From the NCBI GenBank assembly GCA_965153455.1, contig OZ234504.1, positions 7,874,001-7,938,000 on the forward strand: a stretch of DNA of 64,000 nt, read 5' to 3'. Of the stretch, positions 1-13,001 are shown piece by piece; the stretch's first letter is position 1; every line of letters begins with the position of its first letter. Origin of the DNA: Sphagnum compactum. Its lineage: Eukaryota; Bryophyta; Sphagnopsida; Sphagnales. The notes under the pieces were generated by a model. That model saw nothing but the letters and a program-made list of their open reading frames with translations. It was not told the DNA's origin and did no database searches. The position numbers and the translations under genes were made by a program.

Positions 1-3000
1 AACTCCTACATGACATTTGGGCATCTTGAAAAAAAATGGTTACTATAACTTCTAGGGTTAAGGTATATTGGGGGGATCGTATTTAACAAAGATTTTCCCC
101 CTTGGATATTTTTGGGGGGCCATTATAATCCGACAATTTTTCATTATTGAACCAATTCATGGTCATAATTGAATGTTTAATTTATGTTGAGACCTTCACA
201 AGTGAACCAAATACTAGTTAATGACACTTACATAAGGTAGAATAATGAAACAATTGTTCATCATTTATTCCCTTTGAGTTTGTAATTGAAGGTTGTGATG
301 GTTTTTTTCCACCTTTTGTAAGTTGAAGTTAGATCACATGCATGTTTAAGAAATGCAAAACTTGTGAAAGAAACAACAACCAATAATTATTTGCAAAATT
401 ATCTATGGTCTAAATTAATGCTTTCAATTTTTTTAAATCCAAGATGTGACAACATACATGCTATGAAAAATACATTAGATTCTTTTAAAATAGTTTAAAC
501 TCCTTTTACCAACAAACTTGTTGATATTTTAAGTTTTATCTTGAATTTTGAGTTTTCTTTAGGTAGTTTAAATGTTGTTGTGACTAAAAAATATTAAAAA
601 TTGAAATCATGTGCAATGAATGTGATTTTGTACTTTGTTATTTCATATTGACTTTCATTAACATATACTCACTTTTAAAATGTCTAAGAGTTGAAGATGA
701 AAAGGAAGATCCAAACTAAACCCAAATTCATTTTATGGAGAAACTTTATATGTTTAACTATTATTATCCATGACATAATGAAAGTAAAAAACTACTTACA
801 GTAAGCCAAGTGATGAGTGTGAATAAAAAAAAATTAGTTGGTTTTTTTAATTTGTCCCCCACCATGACAAGTATATAATTTTGCAAAGAAAAAAGTTTGG
901 AAGTCAAGTTATTAAAATAAACTGGACAATTGTGTGAGTTCCATACATAATCATATATTTAAAGGTGTTAACAAAATGTTTGACATGTTGCATGTTCCCC
1001 TTTTGTTTTCTCTTTCCTTTAAACCCATGGTCAATGATCTTGCAAGTTGTCACAAACATGATTATTTTCACATCCATGTCAATATATCGAGTTATTTTTG
1101 TTTGGGGAAAAATAATTTGTTTTTCCAAAATCCATAACATGTTAAAATAAGGCGGCTCATGTTAGGATTTTGCACATACTTTGCTCTATGACTTTTAGAT
1201 GTGTTCATATTCCAATGGAATAAAACCAATAATTTTGCTATCTCTTGCATTGTGTCACATGGCAACCCCGTGTTAAAAAATCACCAAAATGCATTTTAAA
1301 AGGATTTTTTTCTTATCGTTTTTTGGTTCACCTTATCTTGCATTCACCCCAATTAAATTGGAACATGTGGTAATAAATAGCTTATGCTAAATAATTTGAT
1401 TTACAATTCATAATCTAGTAGTTGTTTATTGGGAATTACCATGAATAACTTGGGATGAACATAGGGCAAGTCAATATGAGTGTTTTTAAATAAGCTATAT
1501 TCATGATATTCAAACTAAATTCTTCCATATGTTTTCATAATATGTTTTAAACATTTTCATGTAAGGACATTAAAATTTGCAACATTAATACAAATGTGAC
1601 ACTAAAACATGAAAAACCAAACATTAGTTGAACTTATTATGGATACTATTAGTGTCAAATTTCATTCATTTTATTTCATATTAAGATTACATTTTTGAAT
1701 TTGCATAATTACATACCATTCATGCTTGTGATTTGGTTTTATGAAAACCATTCAATCATATATAATCTTACTATTACAAAAGGTAGTTTATATGTTTTGA
1801 TTGTTTTGTTAGGTTGAGATAACACAAACCATGATGTCCCCTATTGCACTTTTGGTACTATTGGAAAGCCCTTGATGGATAGGGATGCACAAAGGTGGTT
1901 TCACAATGTTTAACCTATAGGGCTTGAATTATTGAATATTGAACATGATCATTCAAAATCCAATATTGAAATTAAAAATATTATAAACAAATTGGGGTAC
2001 ATTCTTGGTATTATTGGAAAACCTTTGTTGAATGGGGTTCATGGAGGTGATTTTGTAATTTTTATCCTCAAACCTATGTGGAAGATACTAAATTTTGAGT
2101 AATTTTCAATAGAAATAAAATATTAAAATGTTAATAAAAATTATATTTCATCCATGGTCTAAGAAAGGTCTACCATAAATTTCATTCAATATTATAATAT
2201 GTGTTCAATGACATATGTTATGCTAGTTATTAATATTATGGTGGATTATGTCTTTTATGATTTTCCCAAAAACATTATTACCATATGTCCGAAAACACTT
2301 TCCATGGGTGGTTGTTGGCACTTGTTTAAGAAAATAATGTTTATGAACAACAAATGGGTTTTTAGAAAATTCACATTGAAGACTGCTTTTTAAAGATTTT
2401 TTTTCCCATCGTTCTTAACTTTCACTATGTTTGTTATTTTTTTAAAAATGTCCCTCTACAATTAGTTGGTTAATTATTAGATAAAATAGTTAATTACGAC
2501 CCAATGTACAAGGGTGAGTTATTGATGATGGGCTTGGAAAGTATGAAATTCATTTAAAACTATCAATATAATCTCCTTATGTTGTAAATAACTATTAAAA
2601 CCTTTATGTGTTAGGTATTTTTTAATGAAAACCATTAAGCTACTTGCAAAACAATTACTCCTAAAATTTTCAAATGCCCATTTTGGCAAGATTTGAATGT
2701 GGAAGCACAAGGTATGAAAAATTGCATAAAATATTGGTGTGTTTTTGCTAAAATAGGAAGAGATGTGTGTACTATTAAATTTAAGGCTTGGGTTGCACAA
2801 CTATATTTATAGTTTGTTTGTTGTGTAATTTCAATTTTTGCTTTTACTTCTAGGCTATGGCCATTCCAAGTTTTGTGTTTTGTACAAAGTCTTATCTTGT
2901 TAATATTTGATTGGTCCATCTTTGTAGTTTGTAATGCGATGGGAGATGCGTTTGAAAGTCAATGACATTTGTGTGTAGGTTTCAACAACGAGATTCTCAA

Positions 3001-5640
3001 GCTCCTTACTATTGGCCTTGGTCATGTTTTAATGAATGTTGAAATCAAAGGGAGCAAGGTTGCATGCATGGCCTATTAATTTGATTTTCTCATCATGCTT
3101 GACCTTGATGTTTTTTCACTTGTCTTTTATGATGTTTTTTGTGTTTTTGCGAATGTTGTACGAGTCTATAAAATCATTAAAATAATATGTTAGTCGCATG
3201 TTTGACTTACTCTATCATTTATGTCAAGTATCACATTGTAGTTGCCAATGGTTAAAATGATTGTTATTTTATTGTTGTTGGGAGGCTCAACAACTATTAG
3301 GGGTTTCACCCTCTTCTAGGGCAACACCATAACCAACCATTTCAAAGATTCGATCTATCTGTGTTTTTTTTACATATATTTTTTTAAAGTAGGTTTATGA
3401 AATATAATTTTTAAATTTTGTGTAAAGAGTGAGACATTTCTTAAAATCATTACATATTTTAACCTTAGATTTCATGTTTTGTCAATGGTACTATAACTTG
3501 ATGTAGTTAGACTATTACCTATGTAATTATTTACTGTTTAAGTTTGGTGATTTACTTGTTAATATGATTTCATAGTTTAAATATGATTTGGTCATAGTGT
3601 TTGACTTTCACATGAAAATTTATATGAAAAGTCATGTGAAAAGTCTTTGGCACATGAAATCTTTTATTATGCATGTGAAATCACATGGGAAGCCATGTGA
3701 TGTGTAGACTTTATGAAATTTCTTGTTTAGTTTCCTGTTAGTTAGTTTATAAAAAGGTGTTTGTGACCTTTGGAAACACCTTCACTTGATAGAAATAAGT
3801 TGTTGTATGAATGTAAAATTTCATGGAATATATAATTGTGAAGAGAATTGAGATTTTAGTTTTGAAAGGTTTTAGTATAATTTATGTGAAGTCCATGGTA
3901 AGAAAATGGTGTGGCATACTAATTATACATAGACAATAGAAAGGTGAGAAAACATTTATGTAACCAAGAACATGAATTTTCATAGCTATGTAATAAACAT
4001 ACATAGTTTCGATCGTAAACCCACTTGTGATTTACAGTACCTATGTTTTATAGGTGACAATTTTAAACAATTAATTTATTGAAATGTTTTTTATCATCAC
4101 TCATTTAGATCTAATTAGCCTTTAAAAAAATATCAATAAAAGGAAAGTCATGTGACTTCCATTTTATCACACTTAATGTTGATCCAAAATGTATGAAAGA
4201 CAAACCTTTTGGAGCTCCCACACGCTCCAAGATATTCAAATATGACAATTATGCGAAGTGCACTTGAAATAAGAAAAAATAAAATTGGTGGGACAATTTT
4301 TTGCACACTAATTTACATTGATGGTTTTCAAGTTGAGTATTCAACGAGAGGGATATCAATAGGGTTTCAAATTTGATGCATAGAAAATAGAAGATGCATA
4401 TAAGGTGAATGTCCAAAAAAGTAATTAACAAGAAGGATTGGTAATTTGGAATATGTTTTGAAGAAGCAAATTCCAATGATGAGTAATCAAAATTGGTATA
4501 TGGGGGATTTTTTGGAATCCTTAGTCTAGTCATCCATGGACCAATCCAAAGTCAATTTCAAAAATAACTATCTCATTTTCAAGCCTAACTATTTCATTTT
4601 TTTTCTAATATATATTTTTTTTCCTATGAACTTTCTTAATAATTATCTCCCGTCTTTCCTAAAAAATACCTCCATTTTATAAGTACCTCACTCTTTTCCC
4701 CTATCCACTAACATGGATATGAAAAAACAAATTAACATGTGTCTTTTCACGTCTATGAAATTATATTTATTTAAATTAAATTTAACATTGACATAAATAA
4801 TGATGAATTATTGAAAACCATATGAAAATATAAGGGAAAAAAAAAGTTGATCGTCACATATACATTGAAAAAAAAAAAAAAAAAAGTAAAAACTAACCAA
4901 TAGTAGTGGAAACTCAATGAACAATTGATTATTGAAAGAAAGGGTGTGTAAGGGAACAACTTAGTCCTCTCATTAATAAAGAAATTGGATTTGCTACTAT
5001 TACCATAGTAGTAATTTAATTTGGTATATTTTTGGAGATCCTTATTTATGTTTTACATATTGAAATTTCATTGAATGACAAAAGATGAATTTATTATGAA
5101 ACCCTTGCACCATTTTGAGGTTTCAAAATTCACAAACGAAAGGAAGAATGTCAATTTAAAATCCTTTTGAATTTGACTTTGGAAATTGCCCAAATGTTTG
5201 CAAAAATTCAAATGTCACTAGTGCATTTGCCAAAGAATACATACATAAAATACATATTATATCCAAGTAAATAGAGAAATATCGGAGATCAATTATTTAC
5301 CAAAACACTTTGGTGTATGGTCATGATCACCAACACCTAATCCCCATTAAGTTTCAAGGGTATATAATATACCCTTTTTGGTTGAGGAAATTTCGATTAT
5401 TTTCAATTAATAATTTCTCTACCTAGTTGTTAATAGAAAATAAATAAATAAATATATATGGTTCCAAAACATTGTAATCGCAATTTTAGAAAAGAAAATA
5501 CATTTATTTCATTTAAAAAATTAATAATTTCCATGCCTATTGGTTATTGAAAAAACCATATATTTTTTGCAAGGTTGAAATCCGATTAAAATATTCAATA
5601 AATCAAAGTTATTTAGTTAGGTTAACTGTTAAATACAATA
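1..5640. other. AT-rich intergenic DNA, no gene seen
   Basis: No reading frame here resembles a protein; the longest stay below about 95 codons and are rich in Phe, Ile, Asn and Lys, as expected from AT-rich noise. Homopolymer A and T runs are common (for example around 4869-4885). Two stretches near 1845-1915 and 1995-2070 look like diverged copies of each other. Around 3600-3710 the word CATGTGA and its complement recur and could form weak hairpins. No transposase or reverse-transcriptase motif was recognised. Confidence 0.6.
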
Positions 5641-5781
5641 AAACAAAATAAAATAAGGCCGCCTTTCAAGTTTGTTCCTGAGTCCTGTTACCACAATTAA
5701 GGGACCTCATTTGGGGACCTCAAAACGGCACGCGTATCTGGACCGTTAAGTTATGATCTACGTACCCTGTCTGCTCTCCCC

Positions 5782-5814
5782 AAACCCTAAATTTTAAGTT
5801 CACTGAAACCCTAA
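5782..5814 (+). promoter_or_regulatory. Two telo-box motifs upstream of the eIF3b gene
   Basis: AAACCCTAA occurs at 5782-5790 and again at 5806-5814, followed by a pyrimidine-rich CTCTC stretch typical of plant transcription start regions. Telo-boxes are known in promoters and leaders of plant genes for the translation machinery, which fits the downstream gene. The exact transcription start cannot be seen; a start shortly after the motifs would give a leader of about 400 bases. Confidence 0.6.
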
Positions 5815-6145
5815 CCCTCGCTCCTCTCTTTGCGTGTCTCGCTTGCGCTCTGGCACTCCCTCTCGCGCTCTCTTCTCTTGCGCGCTCGCGTTACTCTTTC
5901 ATTTTGTTAACCGACTTTCTTTAAACGACTTTTTAGCTTCGAGGAGTTTTTTTTGCATTCTTGTCCTCGCAGCAACGATTTTAAGGCTTCTTCTCTCAAC
6001 ACGGCATATACTTGAAGCTGTTCCTGTTGGAGGTTTCATTTTTCTTCAGAGTAGTGGTTGTTCGTTTTCTTTTCTTGGAGGTTGTTCGGGGACTTGTGGA
6101 TAGCAAGGTTTGTTTTGGGTTTTCAAGGGTTTGTTGTGGGTGCGG

Positions 6146-6190
6146 ATGTGTCTAGTGGCAAGTTTGGAGGACATTTGTTTTGTGAGTTAG
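6146..6190 (+). promoter_or_regulatory. Upstream open reading frame in the eIF3b leader
   Basis: An ATG at 6146 opens a 14-codon frame that stops at TAG 6188-6190, 31 bases before the eIF3b start codon. It lies in the presumed leader and does not overlap the main frame. If it is translated, ribosomes would have to reinitiate to make eIF3b. An intron inside the leader could remove it. Confidence 0.4.
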
Positions 6191-6221
6191 GGTTTTTGGA
6201 GGCAGGGGCAGAACCAAAGGC

Positions 6222-9200
6222 ATGGCGGACGTTGCAGTGGCGCCAGAGGCGCCGCACAGGTTGATGACGCCGGACGTGATGGAGCCGCCGCGGATCAACT
6301 TGAACATCGACTGGAGTCAAGTGGATCTGGACTCTGTCGTGCTGCCGCCCGGGGAAGACTGCGGCATCAAGAGGTAGGTCTGAGTTTCTCTCGCTTGTGA
6401 TCTTCTTCTTTTTTTCGCGGTTTCTTTTTGGAGCCAATCTTTTGTCCTAGTGTGGTGATCCTTCTTGTTTCACCAGCAGTGATTGAAAGAGCCTGTGAAG
6501 GAGGTTGATATTCCAGGCTCTATTGAGAGTTGGTGGATCCCGTTCGGAAACTCTGGAAGCGAACATGTTATTAACTGAGATATGAGCTTCTGTGATTCGG
6601 GTTTTCTACAAGCTAGCTGGATCTTCCACCTGACACCATGCTCATAGTTTCCAAAACTCCAGTGAAGATGGAGAATTGATGGTCCTTGAAGTTCTTCAAT
6701 TCCTTAGGCTACATGGAAGAGGCTTGATCTTTGGAAGTTGCAGTCTTCAAGTTGTAAGCTTCAAAGTGATTCTCCAAAATAGCTTGCAAAGGCACCAGTA
6801 GGTTTCGTGTTTGGAAGGATTATATTTTATTTTCTGTCTTGTTCATGGCACAGTGATGATGAGGAAGAGGAGGAGGAGGTGCTAGAGACAGACACGGGAT
6901 TTGGAAATGTGATTGTGGTAGATAATCTTCCAATTGTTGCAATTGAGAAGTTTGATAAGCTTGAGGGAGTTATCCGCAAGATTTTTGGACAAATTGGTGT
7001 AATCTGTGAAGATGGGCTGTGGATGCCAAAGGATGAGAATGGAAAGACCAAGGGTTATGCATTCATTGAGTATAACACTCCACAGGTAATGAAACACAAT
7101 CAATGCCTCCTGCTTAAACTTACCCATCAAATCTTGTTGCCAATCTTAGTTGATTGATTGGTTGATAAGGCAGGAATTTGTCTGTTAACCATCATGTAAA
7201 TTTTATTTGTCTGCCTTGAGTTTGTCTGAGGATGGATGTGTGACATGTTGTTTGGACCATCATAGTTGTTTGCAACAGATTCTTACATTGCATCTGTGCT
7301 TTGTTGCAGGAGGCACAAACTGCACGTGAACAGACCAATGGATACAAGCTTGACAGGTCTCATGTTTTTGTAGTGAACATGTTTGATGATTTCGACAAGT
7401 ACATGAAAGTACCTGATGAGTGGGTTCCACCTGAAATTAAACCTTACACTCCTGGGGTAATTTTTTTCATACTGTGCTACTATTGGCCTTACATGTTGAA
7501 ACATTCCTGACACTGGAAGGCTGTCATCTTGTGCAGGAGAGAAGGACTTTGCTGTAATCTGAATAATATTTACATGAGATGTTGAGGTTTGCAGTAAGGG
7601 CAAGCACATTAACAACCTGGATTGCCTTGAGTGCAGGAGAACCTACTGGCATGGCTTACTGATGAGCGAGGTAGAGATCAGTTTGTGGTTCGGTTTGGTT
7701 CAGAGACAGAAGTCTACTGGAATGATGCACGCCAAGGGAAGCCTGACCCTGTGTACCACCGTACTGTAAGTGGTGGATAGCAGTGCTTGGTAATGTTGTT
7801 CTCATTGACAATAGAAATGGTGATGCATTTGTTGTGGCAAGGTATGTATTATCTTTGCAGATCTCTGTATGAATTGATCTGCACTTACTAAACAAGCAAT
7901 TGTGTCTTGATTTGTGCAGTTTTGGACAGAGAGCTTTGTGCAGTGGTCACCTTTGGGCACATATCTGGCGACCATACACAGACAAGGAGCTGCTGTTTGG
8001 GGGGGTGAAAAAACCTTTAACCGTCTCATGCGGTACATCCATCCTCAGGTCTGTATTCACCAATTTGTTGTCCTATAGTTATAATTGTTGCAGTTCTCCT
8101 GAAGAAGGAAGAATGTTACATTGTTCTCCTATTACTCATAAGTTTGGACTTGCACATTTGGTTGAGTCAAATTCAAAAGGAGAGCCTCTTTGAGTTACAC
8201 TTATGAGAGTCTTCTGTTTCTTTTGGGCAGGTGAGGCTAATTGATTTCTCACCAGGTGAGAAGTTCATGGTAACCTACAGCAGCCATGAGCCCAGCAACC
8301 CTCGTGACACTCAGGTATTTTTTTTGACAGTTGTAGTTCTCAGATAATCAATGTATTTGACTAGCTTGTTCACGCTGCTCAGAAAGTTCATGGGTACTAA
8401 TTGCCCTTGTCTTGTGATGAATTGACTGTTGACATCATAAGCATTACTGTGGCTTTTTTGAACTTGGTCCAGCAGGTTGATGAATACCCTTTTGATTGGA
8501 ACTGATGTTGTCGACCCTTTGGCTATATTCATTGGTTTAACATAGAGGCTCTGAACTTGGTTTGGTCTTGGTTGGCAGAGGGTCACTCTCAATGTTTTCG
8601 ATGTGCGGAGTGGCAAGGTTCTTCGTGAGTTCAAAGGTAGTGCTGATGACTTTGCCACTGGTGGCACTGGTGGTGTAGCTGGCGTCTCCTGGCCTGTATT
8701 CAGGTACCTGTGCACAGTCAGTATGCCTTTAAAGATTTCAGGCCTTGTATGATGAAATTTCACTGGCAGAATTTTTCTATGGAACATTGTGTAGTTACTA
8801 CTGAAGATACAAAGCTCAAGAAGTACCAAGTGGCTTAAATCCTTATATTGTGTGTGAAGAATGCACTGAAGGCTGGATCTGTGGGGTGTTGGCTGCAGAT
8901 GGGGAGGTGGGCGGGAGGACAAGTACTTCGCAAGAATTGGCAAGAATGCCATCAGTGTATACGAGACAGAAACAATGGGTCTCCTGGACAAGAAGTCACT
9001 GAAGGTTGACAATGTGCTTGATTTCAGCTGGTCCCCGACTGAGCCATTGCTTTCTCTCTTCGTGCCTGAGGGAGGTGGTGGCAATCAGCCTGCCAGGGTG
9101 AGTTTCTACAAATTCGATCTGGCTTGGTGTTGATGGTTTTCAAAATCTTTACATTGAGGGATGGGCCTCCTGGCTGATTGATAGATTGGCTCTTGTTTTG

Positions 9201-11576
9201 AAACTTGCATCTAGCACACCCAAAAATTTGCTTGTTTCTAAGCTTATCAATGACATTTATGTCCCAGGTGTTATCTGTGGCTGATTAATAGATGGGTCTT
9301 GCTTTGATTTGCTGCAGGTTAGTCTCGTGTCCATCCCTAGCCGAGAGGAGTTGCGGCAGAAAAATCTTTTCAGTGTGAGCGACTGCAAGATGTACTGGCA
9401 AAGCAGTGGGGAGTATTTGGCTGTTAAGGTATATTGTTTGCTTTTTGTATACTTCAGGATTCATTTTTAAGAGGAGTTCTGGAAGTGACTATTTTGATCT
9501 CCTGAAAGAGAACTGTGAGGGTCACATTTCAGGCTGCTGAAATTCTCTATAACTTGTGTTGTCTTTCATAGGTTGATCGCTACACCAAAACAAAGAAAAG
9601 CACCTACACTGGCTTTGAGCTTTTCCGCATTAAAGAGCGTGACATCCCAATTGAGGTTCTTGAGCTGGAGAACAAGAATGACAAGATTGTGGCTTTTGCA
9701 TGGGAACCCAAGGGCCATAGGTTTGCCATCATCCATGGTGATGGCCCTCGTCCAGATATTACCTTTTATTCTATGAGGTCCCCTAATAATGTGGGGCGTG
9801 TGACCAAGCTGACAACTCTCAAGGGGAAGCAAGCTAATGCCCTTTATTGGTCTCCCATTGGTCGCTTCTGCGTCCTAGCAGGGCTAAAGGCATATAATGG
9901 GCAGCTTGAGTTCTACAATGTTGATGAGTTGGAGACAATGGCCACAGCAGAGCACTTCATGGCCACAGATGTGGACTGGGACCCCACTGGCAGGCAAGTC
10001 TCTATTCTCTCTCGCTCTCACTCACAGATTCCTATAAACTTGGGGCATAGGGGGTTCACCAGTGTTGTGCTTAGAGGATATAGAGTGGAGGTGAACCAAC
10101 CACTAACCTCTCTATGCGTCAGGCTGAAATGCTTGCTTGATACAGGGGCAAGCTGGAATGGAGCCACACTTGCCCTCTCAAGCTTGTTGCAGCTTGAATG
10201 AGGATACTCTTGACTTTCTTAATTTCTCTTGAGTGGTAGCAAACATCATGACCGAGTCTTCCTGTCGCTCCCAGAAATGTGACAGAAACTCAGGATGCAG
10301 ATTTTGTATAATGCCCAGATTTTGTGCTGATTATTACATACTTATCTACACCCACTGTTGGGAGCTGATGAAGTCAATGTGTAGTCATGGCAGCTTGTCA
10401 CTGCTATTCTTGATGAAGTCTGAGTGACCCTCATAAGGTTGTGACTGCACTTGCTGCTGTATTGCTCTGCAGTTTCATAGAAATTTGCTTCTGGAAATGC
10501 AACAGACACTAAGAATGCAGATGTCTGTATAATGGTTTGCCCAAATATTGGATGAATTATTGTATACTTATCTACCCCCACTGTCAGGGGCTGACGAAGT
10601 TAGTGTTCATGGTAATTTGTCATTGCTATTCATGGTGAAATGGATTCTCATACACTTTATGAGTGACACACATAAGGCTACAACTGTACTCTTTCTTATT
10701 CTGTTACTTTTAAAGTGTTGTTGTGCAGTTTCCTTTGCAATTGCATAGAAATGCAGCATCTAACTGACGTGCAAGCAAGTAGATGCTGAATTTGTAACTT
10801 TGAAGTTTTGAATCTCTGCTGTGTAGTAAAATGTAGTTCACTCATGGAGCTCTTATTGGGTGTGCAGGTTTGTGTCAACATCAGTGACCTCAGTCCACCA
10901 AATGGAGAATGGTTTCAACATTTGGTCTTTCAATGGGAAACTGCTTTATCGTCTATCTAGAGATAGATTCTTCCAGGTTTGCCTACTGAACCTTGCTATG
11001 CAGACAAATGCAGGTCTGATGACCCAACAGATCCTTGCGTTGAAAGATTGCTCCCATGGTTCCTGGTTTCTCAACATTGATCATAGGATGTCATATTTGC
11101 TTTCCTGTCCAACAGTTCTGCAAGCTTGTGTTTAGTTCATCATAATGGTGGGCATAAGGATGCTATCTGTTATTTGAGCCATGTATTTGTGTCCCTATGT
11201 GATGCTTGTGAACATTTTTGTACTCCAGTTCCTGTGGCGACCAAGACCCCCAACGCTTCTAACAGCAGAGGATGAGATGGAGATTGCCAAGAATCTCCGG
11301 AAATACAGCAAGAAGTACGAAGTAGAGGATGCTGAAGCATATAATGCTATGAGTACCCAGGATATTGAGCACCATCGCAAACTCATCGATGAATGGAAGG
11401 ACTGGCTGTCACAATGGAAGACCCTCTATGAGGAGGAAGCAGAGCAGCGCATCGAGCTTCGAGATGGTGAACCCAGCGATGAGGAAGAAGATTATGAGGC
11501 TGAGGAGGTGGAAGTGGAAGAGATCATCAACATTGAGGAAGAGGTTGTTGGTTATGGCTTTGAGCAGGTTGATTAA
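6222..11576 (+). CDS. EIF3B: Eukaryotic translation initiation factor 3 subunit b (12 exons)
   Basis: Scaffold subunit of the eIF3 complex, which binds the 40S ribosome and recruits mRNA and initiation factors in the cytosol. Exons by frame continuity: 6222-6373, 6854-7085, 7310-7456, 7637-7765, 7920-8048, 8231-8314, 8579-8703, 8899-9097, 9318-9428, 9572-9993, 10868-10976, 11229-11576. All phases close to give 728 aa. Residues near 51-60 are acidic. An RRM spans about 70-150, with VIVVDNLP as its first strand and GYAFIEY as RNP1. A long beta-propeller follows, with motifs such as WSPLGTYLAT, VDFSPGEKFMVTY (read here as IDFSPGEKFMVTY) and AFAWEPKGHRFAIIHGDGPRPD. The C-terminus is a charged helix region ending in acidic repeats. 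Sequence agreement with Arabidopsis eIF3b is strong throughout. The start lies in the only suitable frame joining to exon 2. Intron 10 uses a GC donor. Confidence 0.96.
9994..10867 (+). other. GC-AG intron 10 of eIF3b
   Basis: Exon 10 ends ...ACTGGCAG and the intron begins GCAAGT, a strong GC donor apart from the C at position 2. The acceptor TGTGCAG precedes 10868. Joining them restores AGG TTT GTG, giving the conserved DPTGRFVSTSV. No nearby GT donor keeps this frame. The intron is the longest in the gene (874 bases) and holds internal duplications. Confidence 0.85.
10265..10760 (+). repeat. Diverged tandem duplication inside eIF3b intron 10
   Basis: A unit of about 220 bases starting near 10265 is repeated from about 10485, and a shorter third partial copy begins near 10720. 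Shared blocks include the A(C/T)TTATCTAC(A/C)CCCACTGT stretch and the CATAAGG(T/C)T block. Copies are well diverged, so the duplication is not recent. It explains why this intron is longer than its neighbours. Confidence 0.75.
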
Positions 11577-12803
11577 GTACAAGCCCTTTGCATGTACCTT
11601 TTTTGCGCCACTGGTCTTTTCCCCCCACAGTCTTGCAGTTAGTTCTTGTCTAGCATGAGGTCAGTTTTTTCCTATTCTGTGCAATCGAGGACTATGGCAT
11701 TTAAGCCCTTTCCCCCAACCAATCCATGCTTTGTGTATTAATTGCATAATTTGAGAGAAAATTGTGTTCCAAAACTGTGTTTTGAGTGCAATGTTTGTCT
11801 GGTTGTTTCAGACTTTGTTTACAACTTTGGGATCACACTTTTTACTGTTTGCTCTTTTCTGAGGTCTGTTTGAGTCCAATGAAAATGACCATCTTTTTTT
11901 ATACACTCTATCTTCAATCCGCTTTGTAGTTTTGTGAATTTGAATATTGGAAACTTTTGGAGAAACTGTTCATTGGCATGAGGAAAAAGCTTGTGTTGTG
12001 CTTAAGCAGTAGTAGTACCCTGGGGAAGAAAAGGTCCACGCGGATTGAATGCAGCTTGCACAAGTGTTACTGTGAAGTTTGAAAAAGTCCAAAGCCTCGG
12101 GAAAATCTGCAGTATTGGAAACATTGGCAGCATAATTATGCCATTGCATCTATGAGCATGCAAGGCAGCTGACAATTGCAGAATCTGGAGAACTCAGCAC
12201 TGCCATATTTTGTGCCACAAGGAGCATGGAGGTTGCAGCCAATTTCAATTTGTGTCAGAGTGGAGTCTACCCTTGTTTTAAATTGTGTACCAAGTGGAGA
12301 CGGGAGATGTGTACACCTTAATAGCACTTCACATGTACACACACACACCTTTAATTATTACATACTGGCAATTGATGGGTGCGGAGTTGTTTAAAAATGT
12401 ACACATGTGGTCTGAAACAATACAGATTTAAAGAATGTCTGGTTCCAGTTTTTGTAGGTTGTCATGACTCATCAGGGATCAATTGTGGGTTGTAATTTTG
12501 TAAGTAGGAAATGAACGGGTTGTATAATGCTCACCTGTAAAACCAAAACTACCCGTCTCTTACATTATTGTATAAGAGAGCTGTAACATTTTTTTTGGGT
12601 TATCTCTTGGTGGAGTTCCAGTAGAGATTTATTGACTCAGCCTGTGAGAAAGAGACTACAGAACAATGTAGCTTTCATTGGGTCCGTCATTTTGAGGAAT
12701 ATTCACCAGGCGTTGCTGTGAATATCTGGGAACTTTTTTGAACATTTGCTTCTTTTATCTGTTGCCGCTTTAGTGAACTTGGCTTAGCTAAGGGGAAGAA
12801 CCC
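11577..12803. other. 3' region of eIF3b and intergenic DNA
   Basis: The first few hundred bases are T-rich and are likely the 3' untranslated region of the eIF3b gene. Beyond that I see no coding frame. A (AC)n run lies near 12337-12350. Confidence 0.5.
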
Positions 12804-12983
12804 TTATGGAATGTGCTAAGCTTGTTGCGCAAAGAAATGCTACAAAGTTTATGGAATGTGCTAAGCTTGTTATGCAAAGAAATGCTACAAAGTTTATGGA
12901 ATGTGCTAAGCTTGTTATGCAAAGAAATGCTACAAAGTTTATGGAATGTGCTAAGCTTGTTACGCAAAGAAATGCTACAAAGT
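12804..12983 (+). repeat. Four-copy 45-bp tandem repeat
   Basis: Four head-to-tail copies of a 45-bp unit (TTATGGAATGTGCTAAGCTT then GTT(G/A)(C/T)GCAAAGAAATGCTACAAAG) differ at only a few bases. As 45 is a multiple of three, frames on both strands stay open through the array, but the peptides are repetitive artefacts. A diverged copy of the last part of the unit recurs at about 13314-13350, on the far side of the neighbouring dispersed element. Confidence 0.92.
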
Positions 12984-13001
12984 TTATGTAATACAACTTT
13001 G

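Noticed and set aside
8311-9084. 257-codon open frame on the minus strand
   Set aside because: It is antisense to eIF3b exons 7 and 8, whose codons are conserved on the plus strand, and its translation has no recognisable domain.
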